In this document: in pieces, positions 1-7,463 of the stretch
How the letters are laid out: each line of letters starts with the position of its first letter
Position numbering within the stretch: position 1 is the stretch's first letter
Source: Deltaproteobacteria bacterium
GTDB lineage: Bacteria > Desulfobacterota > DSM-4660 > Desulfatiglandales > HGW-15
DNA: 18,875 bases
NCBI GenBank assembly: GCA_030671095.1
Contig: DAOVAK010000009.1
Span: 1 to 18,875, forward strand
Direction: 5' to 3'
Made by a program: the position numbers and the translations under genes
The notes under the pieces: model-generated
Seen by the model: only the letters and a program-made list of their open reading frames with translations
Databases searched by the model: none
What the model was told of the DNA's origin: nothing

Positions 1-139
1 CCTTTTCCTGGAAAAAGTCATGGATCATCTCCAAGAGTTCATGCCCGAATTCGATGAATTTGTCAGGGGAGTCAGGCATGATAAACAGCTTTCTAAGGTA
101 TTCCAGGTTGGTCTTGATCTCTTTTTGCTTATTATTCAT
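1..139 (-). CDS. N-terminal fragment of an unidentified protein, possibly a PLP-dependent (group II) decarboxylase
   Basis: A reading frame on the minus strand starts with ATG at 139 and runs off the left edge of the window after 46 codons. A GGGAG ribosome binding site lies about 6 bases upstream of the ATG. The visible peptide begins MNNKQKEIKTNLEYLRK and includes FGHELLEMIHDFFQ. The second stretch resembles the N-terminal helix of group II pyridoxal-phosphate decarboxylases, where a phenylalanine, then GH, then a hydrophobic-acidic helix is usual. That is only a weak family resemblance, with no catalytic residue in view. The gene is divergent from the M24 peptidase gene. The existence of a gene is likely; its product is uncertain. 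Confidence 0.5.
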   Translation of the reverse strand, partial: MNNKQKEIKTNLEYLRKLFIMPDSPDKFIEFGHELLEMIHDFFQEK

Positions 140-214
140 GAATCTCCCAGCACGCCTTGATTGGCCCCTTCAGAAGAGTCAACACATGACCTTCTGGTTT
201 TCTCTGTTTCAACC

Positions 215-242
215 TTGACCCCTGCTGTAATATTAACATAGT
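215..242 (+). promoter_or_regulatory. Weak candidate promoter for the M24 peptidase gene
   Basis: TTGACC at 215-220 and CATAGT at 237-242 are separated by 16 bases and fit a sigma-70 type promoter with two mismatches in the -10 box. Transcription would begin near 249 and give a leader of about 118 bases. The region 140-366 between the divergent genes is otherwise AT-rich and holds no further gene. Weak evidence; another TATAGT box at 320-325 lacks a good -35 partner. Confidence 0.3.
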
Positions 243-366
243 TTAGCGCAGTAGCATCCAGGACGTTCCTTTTTACAGGACCAAACAGGCTGAAACGGAA
301 TGATTTCACGATTTTATGGTATAGTTAATATTTATTCCCTAAGTCAAGGTATTTAGTAGAGAATCG

Positions 367-1560
367 GTGGATATGGACGGATCACCCTCTGCAGATGAGA
401 TCAGGGCGCGAATAGGACGGTTTCAGCAGCTACTGAGTAAGCATGATGTTGACGGGGCACTGATGGTGCAGAAGATGGACGTCTATTACCTTGCCGGCAC
501 GGATCAGGATGCCCATCTGTGGGTTCCCGCATCAGATGAACCTCTGCTCATGGTGAGGAAGAGTATGGAGAGGGCCCTCAAAGATTCTCCTCTAAAGCAG
601 ATCCTCCCCCTAAACAGCCTTTCACAAATTCCTCAATATATCAAAGAAAACGGAAACGGCGAGCCGGGAAGAGTGGGGCTGGAGATGGATATCCTTCCCG
701 TGAACATGTATCATGCATACCAGAACCTCTTTCCGTACGCAGAAATGGTTGACATCTCCTCTCTCATACGCCAGGTGCGTATGATTAAATCGGCTTATGA
801 GATCTCTCAAATTAGGGCAGCGGCTCACATCACCGATAGGATGTATGAACAGGTTCCCCAATTCATCGAGGAATCGGAGACAGAGATCGATCTGGCCGTT
901 AAAGTGGAGGGCTTTTACAGGACGCGGGGCCATACGGGCATGACGCGCTTTCGTACCTTTGACCTGGGAATAAATTATGGGCATATCATATCAGGAGCCA
1001 GTGCAGCGGAACCGAGTGCTTCCCCTGGTCCCACTGGAGGATCAGGTTTGGGTCCCTTCTACTCTCAAGGAGCCGGATTCAATCCGTTAGGTCGTAACAA
1101 ACCGATTGTGATCGACTACGCGTCTTTAGTAAATGGGTACATCTCTGATTCTGCCCGCGTTTTCAGCGTTGGGAAGCTCCATGAGAGGTTCAGGCGTGCG
1201 CACCAAGTGATGCGCCAGATGCAGGATTCTGTGGCACGGGAAGGCAGACCGGGAGTTACGGCAAAAGACCTATATGAGGTTGCTCTTGGGATCGTGGAAG
1301 AGGCAGGGTTATCCAATGGATTTATGGGTTACCCTCAACCGGTTGCCTTTGTGGGACATGGTACAGGTCTAGAGATGGATGAATGGCCCATCATAGGCCG
1401 CGGGGCCGACACGATCCTGGAATCCGGGATGGTCCTCTCACTGGAACCAAAATATGTTTTCCCGGGAGAGGGGGCGGTGGGCATTGAAAATACATTTGTG
1501 ATCACAGAGCAGGGAATGGAAAAGTTAAATGCCTTCCCTGATGAGATCGCCATAGTCTAA
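367..1560 (+). CDS. M24-family metallopeptidase (Xaa-Pro aminopeptidase-like)
   Basis: The 397-residue product has the creatinase/aminopeptidase P layout: an N-terminal non-catalytic domain (about 1-150) followed by a pita-bread catalytic domain. All five metal ligands expected for M24 peptidases are present: D250 (in IVIDY), D261 (in ISDSAR), H331 (in GHGTG), E360 (in LEP) and E374 (in IENT). It should therefore be a di-metal enzyme, probably cutting after the first residue of Xaa-Pro peptides, although some family members are creatinases or lyases. A Gly/Pro-rich loop near 217-240 precedes the first ligand. The start is either GTG at 367 or ATG at 373; no strong ribosome binding site settles it. 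It is cytoplasmic, with no signal peptide, and stands alone upstream of the CO oxidation operon without an obvious functional link. Confidence 0.85.
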   Translation: MDMDGSPSADEIRARIGRFQQLLSKHDVDGALMVQKMDVYYLAGTDQDAHLWVPASDEPLLMVRKSMERALKDSPLKQILPLNSLSQIPQYIKENGNGEPGRVGLEMDILPVNMYHAYQNLFPYAEMVDISSLIRQVRMIKSAYEISQIRAAAHITDRMYEQVPQFIEESETEIDLAVKVEGFYRTRGHTGMTRFRTFDLGINYGHIISGASAAEPSASPGPTGGSGLGPFYSQGAGFNPLGRNKPIVIDYASLVNGYISDSARVFSVGKLHERFRRAHQVMRQMQDSVAREGRPGVTAKDLYEVALGIVEEAGLSNGFMGYPQPVAFVGHGTGLEMDEWPIIGRGADTILESGMVLSLEPKYVFPGEGAVGIENTFVITEQGMEKLNAFPDEIAIV

Positions 1561-1577
1561 AAATAGTGGAAGGGGCA

Positions 1578-1606
1578 TTGACAATTTATGCTGCTTCATT
1601 TATAGG
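1578..1606 (+). promoter_or_regulatory. Promoter of the CO oxidation operon
   Basis: A perfect TTGACA at 1578-1583 is followed, after 17 bases, by TATAGG at 1601-1606 (four of six matches to the -10 consensus). Transcription would start near 1613. This leaves a leader of roughly 130 bases before the ATG at 1742. The imperfect inverted sequence TTTG-N5-CAAA lies at about the start point. Confidence 0.6.
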
Positions 1607-1681
1607 GTCTATTTGTCTGGCAAAATTAGAGCATAGAGGTTTCTAACCCTAAACAGGGGGAGACATGAAATGATTGTTCAG

Positions 1682-1716
1682 AAACCCCGTTTCTCAATGT
1701 GAGAACGGGGTTTTTC
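1682..1716 (+). terminator. Terminator-like hairpin upstream of the CO operon (possible attenuator)
   Basis: The 5' arm AAACCCCGTT plus CTCA (1682-1696) pairs with TGAG plus AACGGGGTTT (1700-1713) around a three-base loop and one bulged T, and a run of five T (1711-1715) follows. This is a typical intrinsic terminator. It could end the M24 gene transcript, 120 bases downstream of that stop codon. However, it lies downstream of the 1578-1606 promoter and only 26 bases before the next start codon, so it may instead act inside the operon leader as an attenuator. Confidence 0.7.
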
Positions 1717-1741
1717 TATGGTAGGAAAGAGGGGGTTGTTC

Positions 1742-2977
1742 ATGAAACATCTCATTATCGGCAATGGAATTGCCGGCGTTCAGGCCGCTGAGACCATCCG
1801 AAGGTATGATCCGGACTCTGCCATCACACTTATCGGAGGAGAGACCTTTCCTCCCTATTGCCGTCCCATGATAGGCCTTGTTCTAGAAGGAAGCATCCCA
1901 CCGGAAGAGATGGTCATTCGAGGGGAAGATTTCTACGCGTCTCTCAACATCGAACCGGTCATCGGAGAGTGGGTACAGGGGATCGATGTGGAGAAAAAAG
2001 AGGTGTCTACAGACAAGGGCAAGACCTATCCCTTTGATCGGCTCCTCATTGCTTCAGGAGCTGACCCCCAGGCTGTAAACATAGAAGGTGCCGACCTGGA
2101 CAAGATCTTTTCCATGCGAAACGAGAGCGATGCAAAAAAGATCGTCGACTCCCTGGAAGGAGCGAAGAAGGCCGTTGTCTTAGGCTGCGGTCTTGTGGGA
2201 CTTAAAGGAGCGCAAGGGCTTCTGCATCGAGGCCTGGAGGTCACTGTTGTGGAGAAGCTGGCGCACCCCTTGCCTATAACTGTAGACGAAAAAGCAGGAC
2301 AAATGATCACTCAACGACTTGAAAGTATGGGGATCAATCTCAGAATGGATTCCCAGGTGGTAGGCTTTGAGGGCAATGGTGTGGTAAGGGAGGCCCATCT
2401 TGCTGATGGTTCGAAGATTCCAACTGATATTGTCATTGTAGCCGTAGGCGTTCTCCCTTCCATATCCTTTGTTCCTACTGAACAGATCCGAGTGGACTCC
2501 GGAATCGTAGTCAACGAGTATCTTGAAACGACTGCCCCGGACGTTTACGCAGCCGGTGATGTGGTGGAATGCATGGATGTTGCGCGTAATGAAATGAGGG
2601 TCAATGCCATCTGGCCTGTGGCTGTGGAACAGGGCGTTATTGCAGGCACGAACATGGCTGGAAGACGGGTTTCTTACAAAGGAAGCCTGGGAAGAAATGT
2701 ATTTCGGATCAGCGACATGGATCTTCTCGCGGGCGGACTGGTAAGTCCTTCTCCAGATAAGAGCTATACCTCCCGCAGCATGGAAGATTACCGAAACAAG
2801 AGATATCGGAAACTCGTCTTCCAAGACGGCATCCTTGTTGGACTCGTCATGGTCAATGACATCGAACAGGGTGGTGTTCTCCTTTCGCTGATCCAACAGA
2901 AGATACCCATAAACATTCCTGAGGACAATTTGCTTCAACCTTCGTTCAATTTCTCACAGCTAATCTCGCTAACATAA
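1742..2977 (+). CDS. FAD-dependent NAD(P) oxidoreductase of the CO dehydrogenase cluster (FNOR)
   Basis: Two-dinucleotide-binding-domain flavoprotein of 411 residues, soluble. The N-terminal GNGIAG (residues 7-12) is the FAD ADP-binding loop. GCGLVG (148-153) is the second, NAD(P)-binding loop. The YAAGD motif ending at D273 contacts the FAD ribityl chain. About 110 residues of interface domain follow. I choose ATG 1742 over the in-frame ATG 1718 because AGGGGG sits 6 bases ahead of 1742 and 1718 falls against the terminator hairpin. The gene is followed after 34 bases by cooF and then cooS, an arrangement known from CO dehydrogenase-FNOR clusters in several anaerobes. The inferred role is moving electrons between CO-reduced CooF and NAD(P)+. 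Related enzymes include NADH oxidases, rubredoxin reductases and the N-terminal part of NirB. No redox-active CXXC is seen, so a disulfide reductase is unlikely. Confidence 0.85.
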   Translation: MKHLIIGNGIAGVQAAETIRRYDPDSAITLIGGETFPPYCRPMIGLVLEGSIPPEEMVIRGEDFYASLNIEPVIGEWVQGIDVEKKEVSTDKGKTYPFDRLLIASGADPQAVNIEGADLDKIFSMRNESDAKKIVDSLEGAKKAVVLGCGLVGLKGAQGLLHRGLEVTVVEKLAHPLPITVDEKAGQMITQRLESMGINLRMDSQVVGFEGNGVVREAHLADGSKIPTDIVIVAVGVLPSISFVPTEQIRVDSGIVVNEYLETTAPDVYAAGDVVECMDVARNEMRVNAIWPVAVEQGVIAGTNMAGRRVSYKGSLGRNVFRISDMDLLAGGLVSPSPDKSYTSRSMEDYRNKRYRKLVFQDGILVGLVMVNDIEQGGVLLSLIQQKIPINIPEDNLLQPSFNFSQLISLT

Positions 2978-3011
2978 CTAACTCACACTTCCAAGAAAGG
3001 AGGAAGGGCCT

Positions 3012-3623
3012 ATGAAAGAAGTCGTCGTTCACCCAGAAAGGTGCGTTGGTTGCATGCAGTGTATGGTTGCATGCGCTACCGCCCATTCCAAAACCAAGAA
3101 CCTGTTCGCGGCTATCCTGGAAAGTCCCTTGCCAAAACCGAGGATCCACGTGGGTGTGGGTCTGTACCGGGAGGGGTTTCCCAATCGATGCCGTCACTGT
3201 GATCCTGCACCTTGCATGATGGCCTGTCTACCGGGTGCCATCTACCGGGATCCGGAATGGGATACGGTACTCATTGATCCAGATCGATGCATCAACTGCG
3301 CCTCCTGTGCCATGGCATGTCCTTTTGGCGTCATCCGGTACCATGAGGACAGCCTGAGTGTTCCGGGGAAGGTCATTGCCGTAAAGTGTGATAATTGCGT
3401 GACACGGCAGTCCGAGGGTCTTGTTCCTGCCTGTGTGGAGATCTGTATGTGCAATGCCCTCACCTACGAGAAACGTGACGAATCTCTAAAACGAAAGACC
3501 GACGAGATGGCCCGCAGGATCTCTGTGGGCGCTGAGGAGCGTGAGTTCATTGAATCCCCTGGTTTCAACCTGCTGAATACCCTCAAGAGGGCCAACGTGG
3601 CCATCTCAAAGGGAACCCTGTAA
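3012..3623 (+). CDS. cooF: CooF-type ferredoxin with four [4Fe-4S] clusters, CO dehydrogenase electron carrier
   Basis: Iron-sulfur protein of 203 residues with four cysteine quartets. Set 1 is C11, C14, C17, C21. Set 2 is C60, C63, C68, C72. Set 3 is C93, C96, C99, C103. Set 4 is C126, C129, C141, C145, with an extra C147. This is the layout of the CooF/HycB/DmsB electron-transfer subunits, each quartet holding one [4Fe-4S] cluster. The ribosome binding site AAAGGAGG lies just ahead of the ATG. It is the middle gene of the flavoprotein-cooF-cooS operon and ends 24 bases before cooS. It would accept electrons from the CooS D-cluster and deliver them to the flavoprotein. No signal peptide or membrane segment is present, so it is cytoplasmic. 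The cooF name rests mainly on the neighbouring cooS. Confidence 0.9.
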   Translation: MKEVVVHPERCVGCMQCMVACATAHSKTKNLFAAILESPLPKPRIHVGVGLYREGFPNRCRHCDPAPCMMACLPGAIYRDPEWDTVLIDPDRCINCASCAMACPFGVIRYHEDSLSVPGKVIAVKCDNCVTRQSEGLVPACVEICMCNALTYEKRDESLKRKTDEMARRISVGAEEREFIESPGFNLLNTLKRANVAISKGTL

Positions 3624-3647
3624 CCAATCCATGAAGGAGGGAGAACT

Positions 3648-5543
3648 ATGGTTGCCGTGACGGATTTATATGAAAAATATACCATCACGAAAGATGGTCA
3701 ATTGATGCTTGGGAAGGCTGAGAAAGAGCAGATAGAGACGGTTTGGGAACGGTTTCAGGCCCAGTTGCCCCAGTGCGGATATTGCGAAATGGGGCTGAGC
3801 TGCCGCAATTGTGTCATGGGTCCTTGCAGGGTGGATCCCTTTGGTGAAGGGCCCCAGAAAGGGGTCTGTGGGGCAGATGCGGACATCATCGTAGCCCGGA
3901 ATTTGTGCCGCATGATTGCTGCCGGAGCGGCCTCCCACTCGGACCACGGCCGGGATCTGGTGGAGGTCCTTGAAAAAGTGGCAGAGGGGAAGGCACCAGG
4001 GTACGAGATCAGGGATCCGGAAAAACTCAAACGGGTCGCAGAAGAATATGGGGTGGACACTTCCAATGGCGACGTCCTTAAAATCGCCGGTGAATTGGCC
4101 CACGCCATGCAAGAAGACTACGGAACCCGTAAGTCGAGCCTGCAACTCATCTCCCGTGTCCCTGAGAAGCGTAGAGAAGTCTGGGAAAAAATCAACATTA
4201 CGCCCAGGGGTATCGACAGGGAAACCTCTGAGATGATGCACAGGACCCATATGGGCGTGGATAATGACTGGGTGAACCTCCTTCTTCAGGGCATGCGAAA
4301 TGCCCTCTCAGATGGTTGGGGAGGTTCTCTCATCGCGACAGAGGTCTCGGACATCCTGTTTGGAACGCCTCAGCCCAAGACGTCCACCATAAATACGGGT
4401 GTCCTGAAAGAGGATCAGGTCAACATTATCGTACACGGCCACAATCCCGTGGTGTCCGAGATGATCGCCCAGGCTACGGAAGATAAGGACATTCTCGCTC
4501 TCACCAAAGAGAAGGGAGCCAATGGAATCAATCTGGTGGGCCTTTGCTGTACTGGGAATGAGCTTTTGATGAGGCGAGGCATTCCCATGGCGGGCAACCA
4601 TCTTATGACAGAACAGGTCCTTATGACAGGGGCAGTGGAAATGATGCTTGTGGACTACCAGTGCATTATGCCTTCCATAGGGCCCATTGGAAGGTGTTTT
4701 CACACACAGATGATTTCAACCAGTGACAAGGCAAAGTTCCCCAAGATGGAGCACAAGGAATTTCATCCTGAGAATGCAAGGGAGCTGGCCCGTGAGCTGG
4801 TGAAAGAGGCCGTCAATAACTTCGAAAACAGGATTCCTAATAGGATCTATATCCCTGTTGAGCCTGTCAACATCATGAGTGGATTCTCGGTGGAGGCCAT
4901 TCTATCAGCCCTGGGCGGGACACTTGACCCCCTCATCGATGCCCTTAAAGCGGGAAAGGTGAGAGGCGCTGTGGGGATTGTGGGATGCAATAACCCGAAG
5001 ATCAAACACGACCACGGACATGTGACTCTTGCACGCAGGCTCATTGAGAATGATATTCTCGTGCTGGATACAGGATGCGCGGCGGTCGCAACCGCCAAGG
5101 CTGGTTTTAAGGTGCCTGAAGCCGCTGACATGGCAGGACCCGGCCTCAAAGAGGTCTGCAATGCCCTGGGTATTCCGCCCGTCTTGCATGTGGGAAGTTG
5201 TGTGGATAACGTCCGGATCACCGTATTGGCCGCCGCACTGGCCAACCACCTGGGCGTAGATATCAGTGATCTACCCTTGGCAGGGGCTGCTCCTGAGTGG
5301 TATTCGGAGAAGGCGGTCTCCATCGCCTGCTATGTGGTGGCATCGGGGATCTATACGGTTCTGGGGCCAATGCCCCCAATCGCAGGGAGCATGAACGTGG
5401 TGAAGATGGCCACAGAAGGGCTGAATGAGGTCTTGGGAGCCTGTCTCGCCGTGGAACCTGATCCGGAAAAGGCCGCAATCCTCATCCGACGACATATTGA
5501 AAAGAAGCGTGAAGGATTGGGCCTACCGTCGATAACCGTATAA
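3648..5543 (+). CDS. cooS: Anaerobic carbon monoxide dehydrogenase catalytic subunit (Ni-Fe CooS)
   Basis: Homodimeric CODH catalytic subunit of 631 residues, a normal length. It interconverts CO plus water with CO2, protons and electrons. B-cluster cysteines appear as C52, C55, C60 and C74. The C-cluster ligands are all present: His in VHGHN (263/265), Cys in LCCTG (300/301), C339, C447 (VGCNN), C477 (DTGC) and C518 (GSC). The proton-relay histidines H97 and H100 (HSDH) and the lysine K555 (SEKA) are also conserved, so the enzyme should be active. The D-cluster motif is C43-X2-C46 in place of the usual C-X7-C; position 51, where the second usual cysteine would fall, is Ser. An AAGGAGGGAG ribosome binding site precedes the ATG. 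No acetyl-CoA synthase gene is in the window, so this appears to be a stand-alone CO-oxidising or redox-balancing enzyme with CooF and the flavoprotein. Confidence 0.95.
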   Translation: MVAVTDLYEKYTITKDGQLMLGKAEKEQIETVWERFQAQLPQCGYCEMGLSCRNCVMGPCRVDPFGEGPQKGVCGADADIIVARNLCRMIAAGAASHSDHGRDLVEVLEKVAEGKAPGYEIRDPEKLKRVAEEYGVDTSNGDVLKIAGELAHAMQEDYGTRKSSLQLISRVPEKRREVWEKINITPRGIDRETSEMMHRTHMGVDNDWVNLLLQGMRNALSDGWGGSLIATEVSDILFGTPQPKTSTINTGVLKEDQVNIIVHGHNPVVSEMIAQATEDKDILALTKEKGANGINLVGLCCTGNELLMRRGIPMAGNHLMTEQVLMTGAVEMMLVDYQCIMPSIGPIGRCFHTQMISTSDKAKFPKMEHKEFHPENARELARELVKEAVNNFENRIPNRIYIPVEPVNIMSGFSVEAILSALGGTLDPLIDALKAGKVRGAVGIVGCNNPKIKHDHGHVTLARRLIENDILVLDTGCAAVATAKAGFKVPEAADMAGPGLKEVCNALGIPPVLHVGSCVDNVRITVLAAALANHLGVDISDLPLAGAAPEWYSEKAVSIACYVVASGIYTVLGPMPPIAGSMNVVKMATEGLNEVLGACLAVEPDPEKAAILIRRHIEKKREGLGLPSITV

Positions 5544-5567
5544 TCATATCTCTCGTGGGATTCCACA

Positions 5568-5600
5568 AAAAAAGCAGCCCATTTATTGGGCTGCTTTTTT
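5568..5600. terminator. Strong bidirectional terminator between cooS and the acyl-CoA dehydrogenase gene
   Basis: A 14-base perfect stem, AAAAAAGCAGCCCA (5568-5581) with TGGGCTGCTTTTTT (5587-5600), encloses the loop TTTAT. The A-run on one side and the T-run on the other make it an intrinsic terminator in both directions. It lies 24 bases after cooS and 82 bases past the stop of the convergent gene. Confidence 0.9.
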
Positions 5601-5682
5601 AATCCATATTCGAGATGTCCCCCAAATCTCATGGCTATCACATCACACTCCTGTCACAACCACTCACAAATCAGTCTGGGGG

Positions 5683-6837
5683 TTACGACTCCAAGCCCTC
5701 TAGAAGTGCCCTTGCAATGATTAGTTTTTCTATCTCCTTTGTGCCCTCGTAGATCTCGATGATTTTGGCATCCCGATAAAAACGTTCCACATCATACTCG
5801 GCCATGTACCCGTATCCTCCGTGCACCTGGATTGCCTCCTCAGCCACTCGAACGGCGGTTTCTCCGGCAAACCATTTGGCCATGGCCGTCAATTTTCGAT
5901 CAGGTCCCCCCGTATCCGCCCTCCACGCCGCTTCATAGACCAGATTCCGCGCGGCCCGAACAAGGGTTGCCATCTCTGCTATCTTGAACTGAATGGCCTG
6001 AAAACTGCTTAGAGGCTGTCCAAATTGCTTTCTCTCTTTGGCATATTTGATGGCCTTTTCCATGGCGCCTTGGGCGATACCCACCCCCTCGGCCCCCACA
6101 TGAATTCGGGTCCTGTTAAAAAACTCCATGAATTGATAAAACCCTTTGTCCTCCTCACCAATAAGGTTTTCTTTGGGGACGCGAACATCTTTGAAAGCCA
6201 ATTCAGCCGTATCAGATGCCCGAATCCCCAACTTGTGGCGAAGCTTATTTGCCTCGAACCCTTCCCGGTCGCTCTCCATAAGGATCACGCTATGTCTGCC
6301 GTGGCGTGAGGCATCATGGGGATTTGTGAGACATATAACCATAAAATAACTGGCCACGGTGCCGTTGGTGATAAATATTTTATTTCCGTTGATCACATAA
6401 TCATTCCCCTCTTTGACGGCCGTGGTTCTGACGGCTGAAACGTCACTTCCCGCATCCGGTTCTGTGATGGCGGATCCCATCACAGTCTCTCCCCTGGTGA
6501 GGGGTATGAGATATTTTTCTTTTTGTTCATCCCTACCGTACAATTCAATCATGTCGGCACCAAAGGTGGCTGAGATGAGCACAGATCCCAATCCAGGATC
6601 CACCCGCCACAATTCCTCGCTAACGATACACTTTTCCAGATAGCCGTAGCCGCTCCCGCCATACTTTTCGGGAAAGTTGAGCCCGATGAAACCGAGTTCA
6701 GCGGCTTTTTTGACCAGGCCACGAGGATACCGCTCTTCCTGATCGCATTCTCGGGCGATCTCTGGGAATTCACCCTCGGCAAACTCCCTGGCTGCTTTTC
6801 TGATATCTTGTTGCTCTCTTGTTAATTTGAAATCCAT
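5683..6837 (-). CDS. Acyl-CoA dehydrogenase
   Basis: FAD enzyme of 384 residues, the usual length for short/medium-chain acyl-CoA dehydrogenases. It introduces a trans-2 double bond in an acyl-CoA and passes electrons to electron-transfer flavoprotein. The first family signature, ITEPDAGSDVSAV, is at 124-136. The second, around QVHGGYGYMAEYDVERFYRD, is near the C-terminus. The catalytic base is E364 in IYEGT, the position used by medium- and short-chain enzymes. The exact substrate (butyryl-, glutaryl-, benzylsuccinyl- or other acyl-CoA) cannot be told from this. A GGGAGGAAGG ribosome binding site lies 8 bases before the ATG. The gene is monocistronic here: the multi-hairpin repeat is upstream and the terminator downstream. 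No etfAB or other beta-oxidation genes are nearby. Confidence 0.93.
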   Translation of the reverse strand: MDFKLTREQQDIRKAAREFAEGEFPEIARECDQEERYPRGLVKKAAELGFIGLNFPEKYGGSGYGYLEKCIVSEELWRVDPGLGSVLISATFGADMIELYGRDEQKEKYLIPLTRGETVMGSAITEPDAGSDVSAVRTTAVKEGNDYVINGNKIFITNGTVASYFMVICLTNPHDASRHGRHSVILMESDREGFEANKLRHKLGIRASDTAELAFKDVRVPKENLIGEEDKGFYQFMEFFNRTRIHVGAEGVGIAQGAMEKAIKYAKERKQFGQPLSSFQAIQFKIAEMATLVRAARNLVYEAAWRADTGGPDRKLTAMAKWFAGETAVRVAEEAIQVHGGYGYMAEYDVERFYRDAKIIEIYEGTKEIEKLIIARALLEGLES

Positions 6838-6879
6838 AATGGCCCTTCCTCCCTCGAGATTTCAATTCTTAGGTAGTTT

Positions 6880-7174
6880 CCATCCAGAAATGGCCCTTTT
6901 TTGCAATCTCTGCGTCAATCAGCGGGATTCCTTGTGCGACGTACCATATGTACGTCTCCGCGCAATCCCTTGATTTCTTCGCGCTCGCGATGCTCCGCTC
7001 AGGCCCACCCCTGCGGGGCGGGTTCCCGGTTTCTCCTCCGGCTTCCGGCTCGTAGAGGCTACAGCTCGGAGAGGCCGTAGGCCCTACGGGCCGGAGGCTT
7101 GACCTTGCAGAAAAATGTCTCATTTCTGATTTGGAAACTGCAAGTGCCCATTTATTCATTTCCGGATGGGCACT
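6880..7174. repeat. Multi-hairpin, MITE-like repeat element with inverted ends
   Basis: This 295-base stretch between the acyl-CoA dehydrogenase start and the hsp20 remnant is a series of inverted repeats. Its ends are CCATCCAGAAATG (6880-6892) and CATTTCCGGATGG (7157-7169), inverted copies with one mismatch. Inside are a hairpin at 6924-6969 (ACGTAC/GTACGT stem with GGGATT/AATCCC base), a GC hairpin CCCACCCC/GGGGCGGG (about 7003-7021), CCTCCGGC/GCCGGAGG arms near 7045 and 7090, CTTGCAG/CTGCAAG (7104-7110, 7138-7144) and AGTGCCCAT/ATGGGCACT (7143-7151, 7166-7174). A 134-codon open frame crosses it on the minus strand, but it reads like translated repeat. It could be a non-autonomous mobile element, a REP-type cluster, or a structured RNA. 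Confidence 0.6.
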
Positions 7175-7180
7175 AGCTAA

Positions 7181-7450
7181 TCCACACCGACGGGCTTGCT
7201 TAATAATCTCGATATTGACGTTCGCGACAATGTCCTCACCTTGGTAGGTGAGGTAGAAGCGCCCGAAGGCCAAGGCGAAGTAGACGTGTTGAGAGAGTAT
7301 GATACAGGGAAATACCTGAGGGAGTTCACACTGTCAGAGATGATCGATCAGTCCAAGATCGAGGCCGAATTGAAGGAGGGTGTTTTGAGACTCACGCTGC
7401 CCAAGGTTGAAGCGGTGTCTCCTCGTAAGGTAACTGTGAAGGTGGAGTAA
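7181..7450 (+). pseudogene. Hsp20/alpha-crystallin small heat-shock protein, 5'-truncated remnant
   Basis: The frame open from 7181 (a stop codon is at 7178-7180) encodes the C-terminal two thirds of an Hsp20 chaperone. [19 protein letters not shown] matches the strand after the PGV turn of the alpha-crystallin domain, and GVLRLTLPK is the family's conserved C-terminal strand. The first 45-50 residues of a normal ~130-residue Hsp20, including the DIYET and MPGV segments, are missing. What lies upstream is the repeat at 6880-7174. The only possible start is TTG at 7196, giving 84 residues and no good ribosome binding site. I read it as a gene broken by insertion of, or recombination at, the repeat. 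Expression of a short form cannot be excluded. It ends 13 bases from the convergent purQ stop. Confidence 0.75.
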
Positions 7451-7463
7451 GAAAGGCCATCTC

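Noticed and set aside
1718..1741. Start of the flavoprotein at ATG 1718
   Set aside because: It directly follows the terminator T-run and has no ribosome binding site; ATG 1742 has AGGGGG at good spacing and begins the FAD-binding strand as usual.
2180..2938. A 252-codon open frame antisense to the flavoprotein gene
   Set aside because: The opposite strand has a clear family match with all motifs; this frame has no domain and no ribosome binding site.
3666..4250. A 194-codon open frame antisense to cooS
   Set aside because: Antisense shadow over the conserved cluster-binding region of cooS.
6869..7273. A 134-codon open frame on the minus strand
   Set aside because: It runs through the multi-hairpin repeat and into the antisense of the hsp20 remnant; composition and inverted repeats explain it, and it has no recognisable domain.
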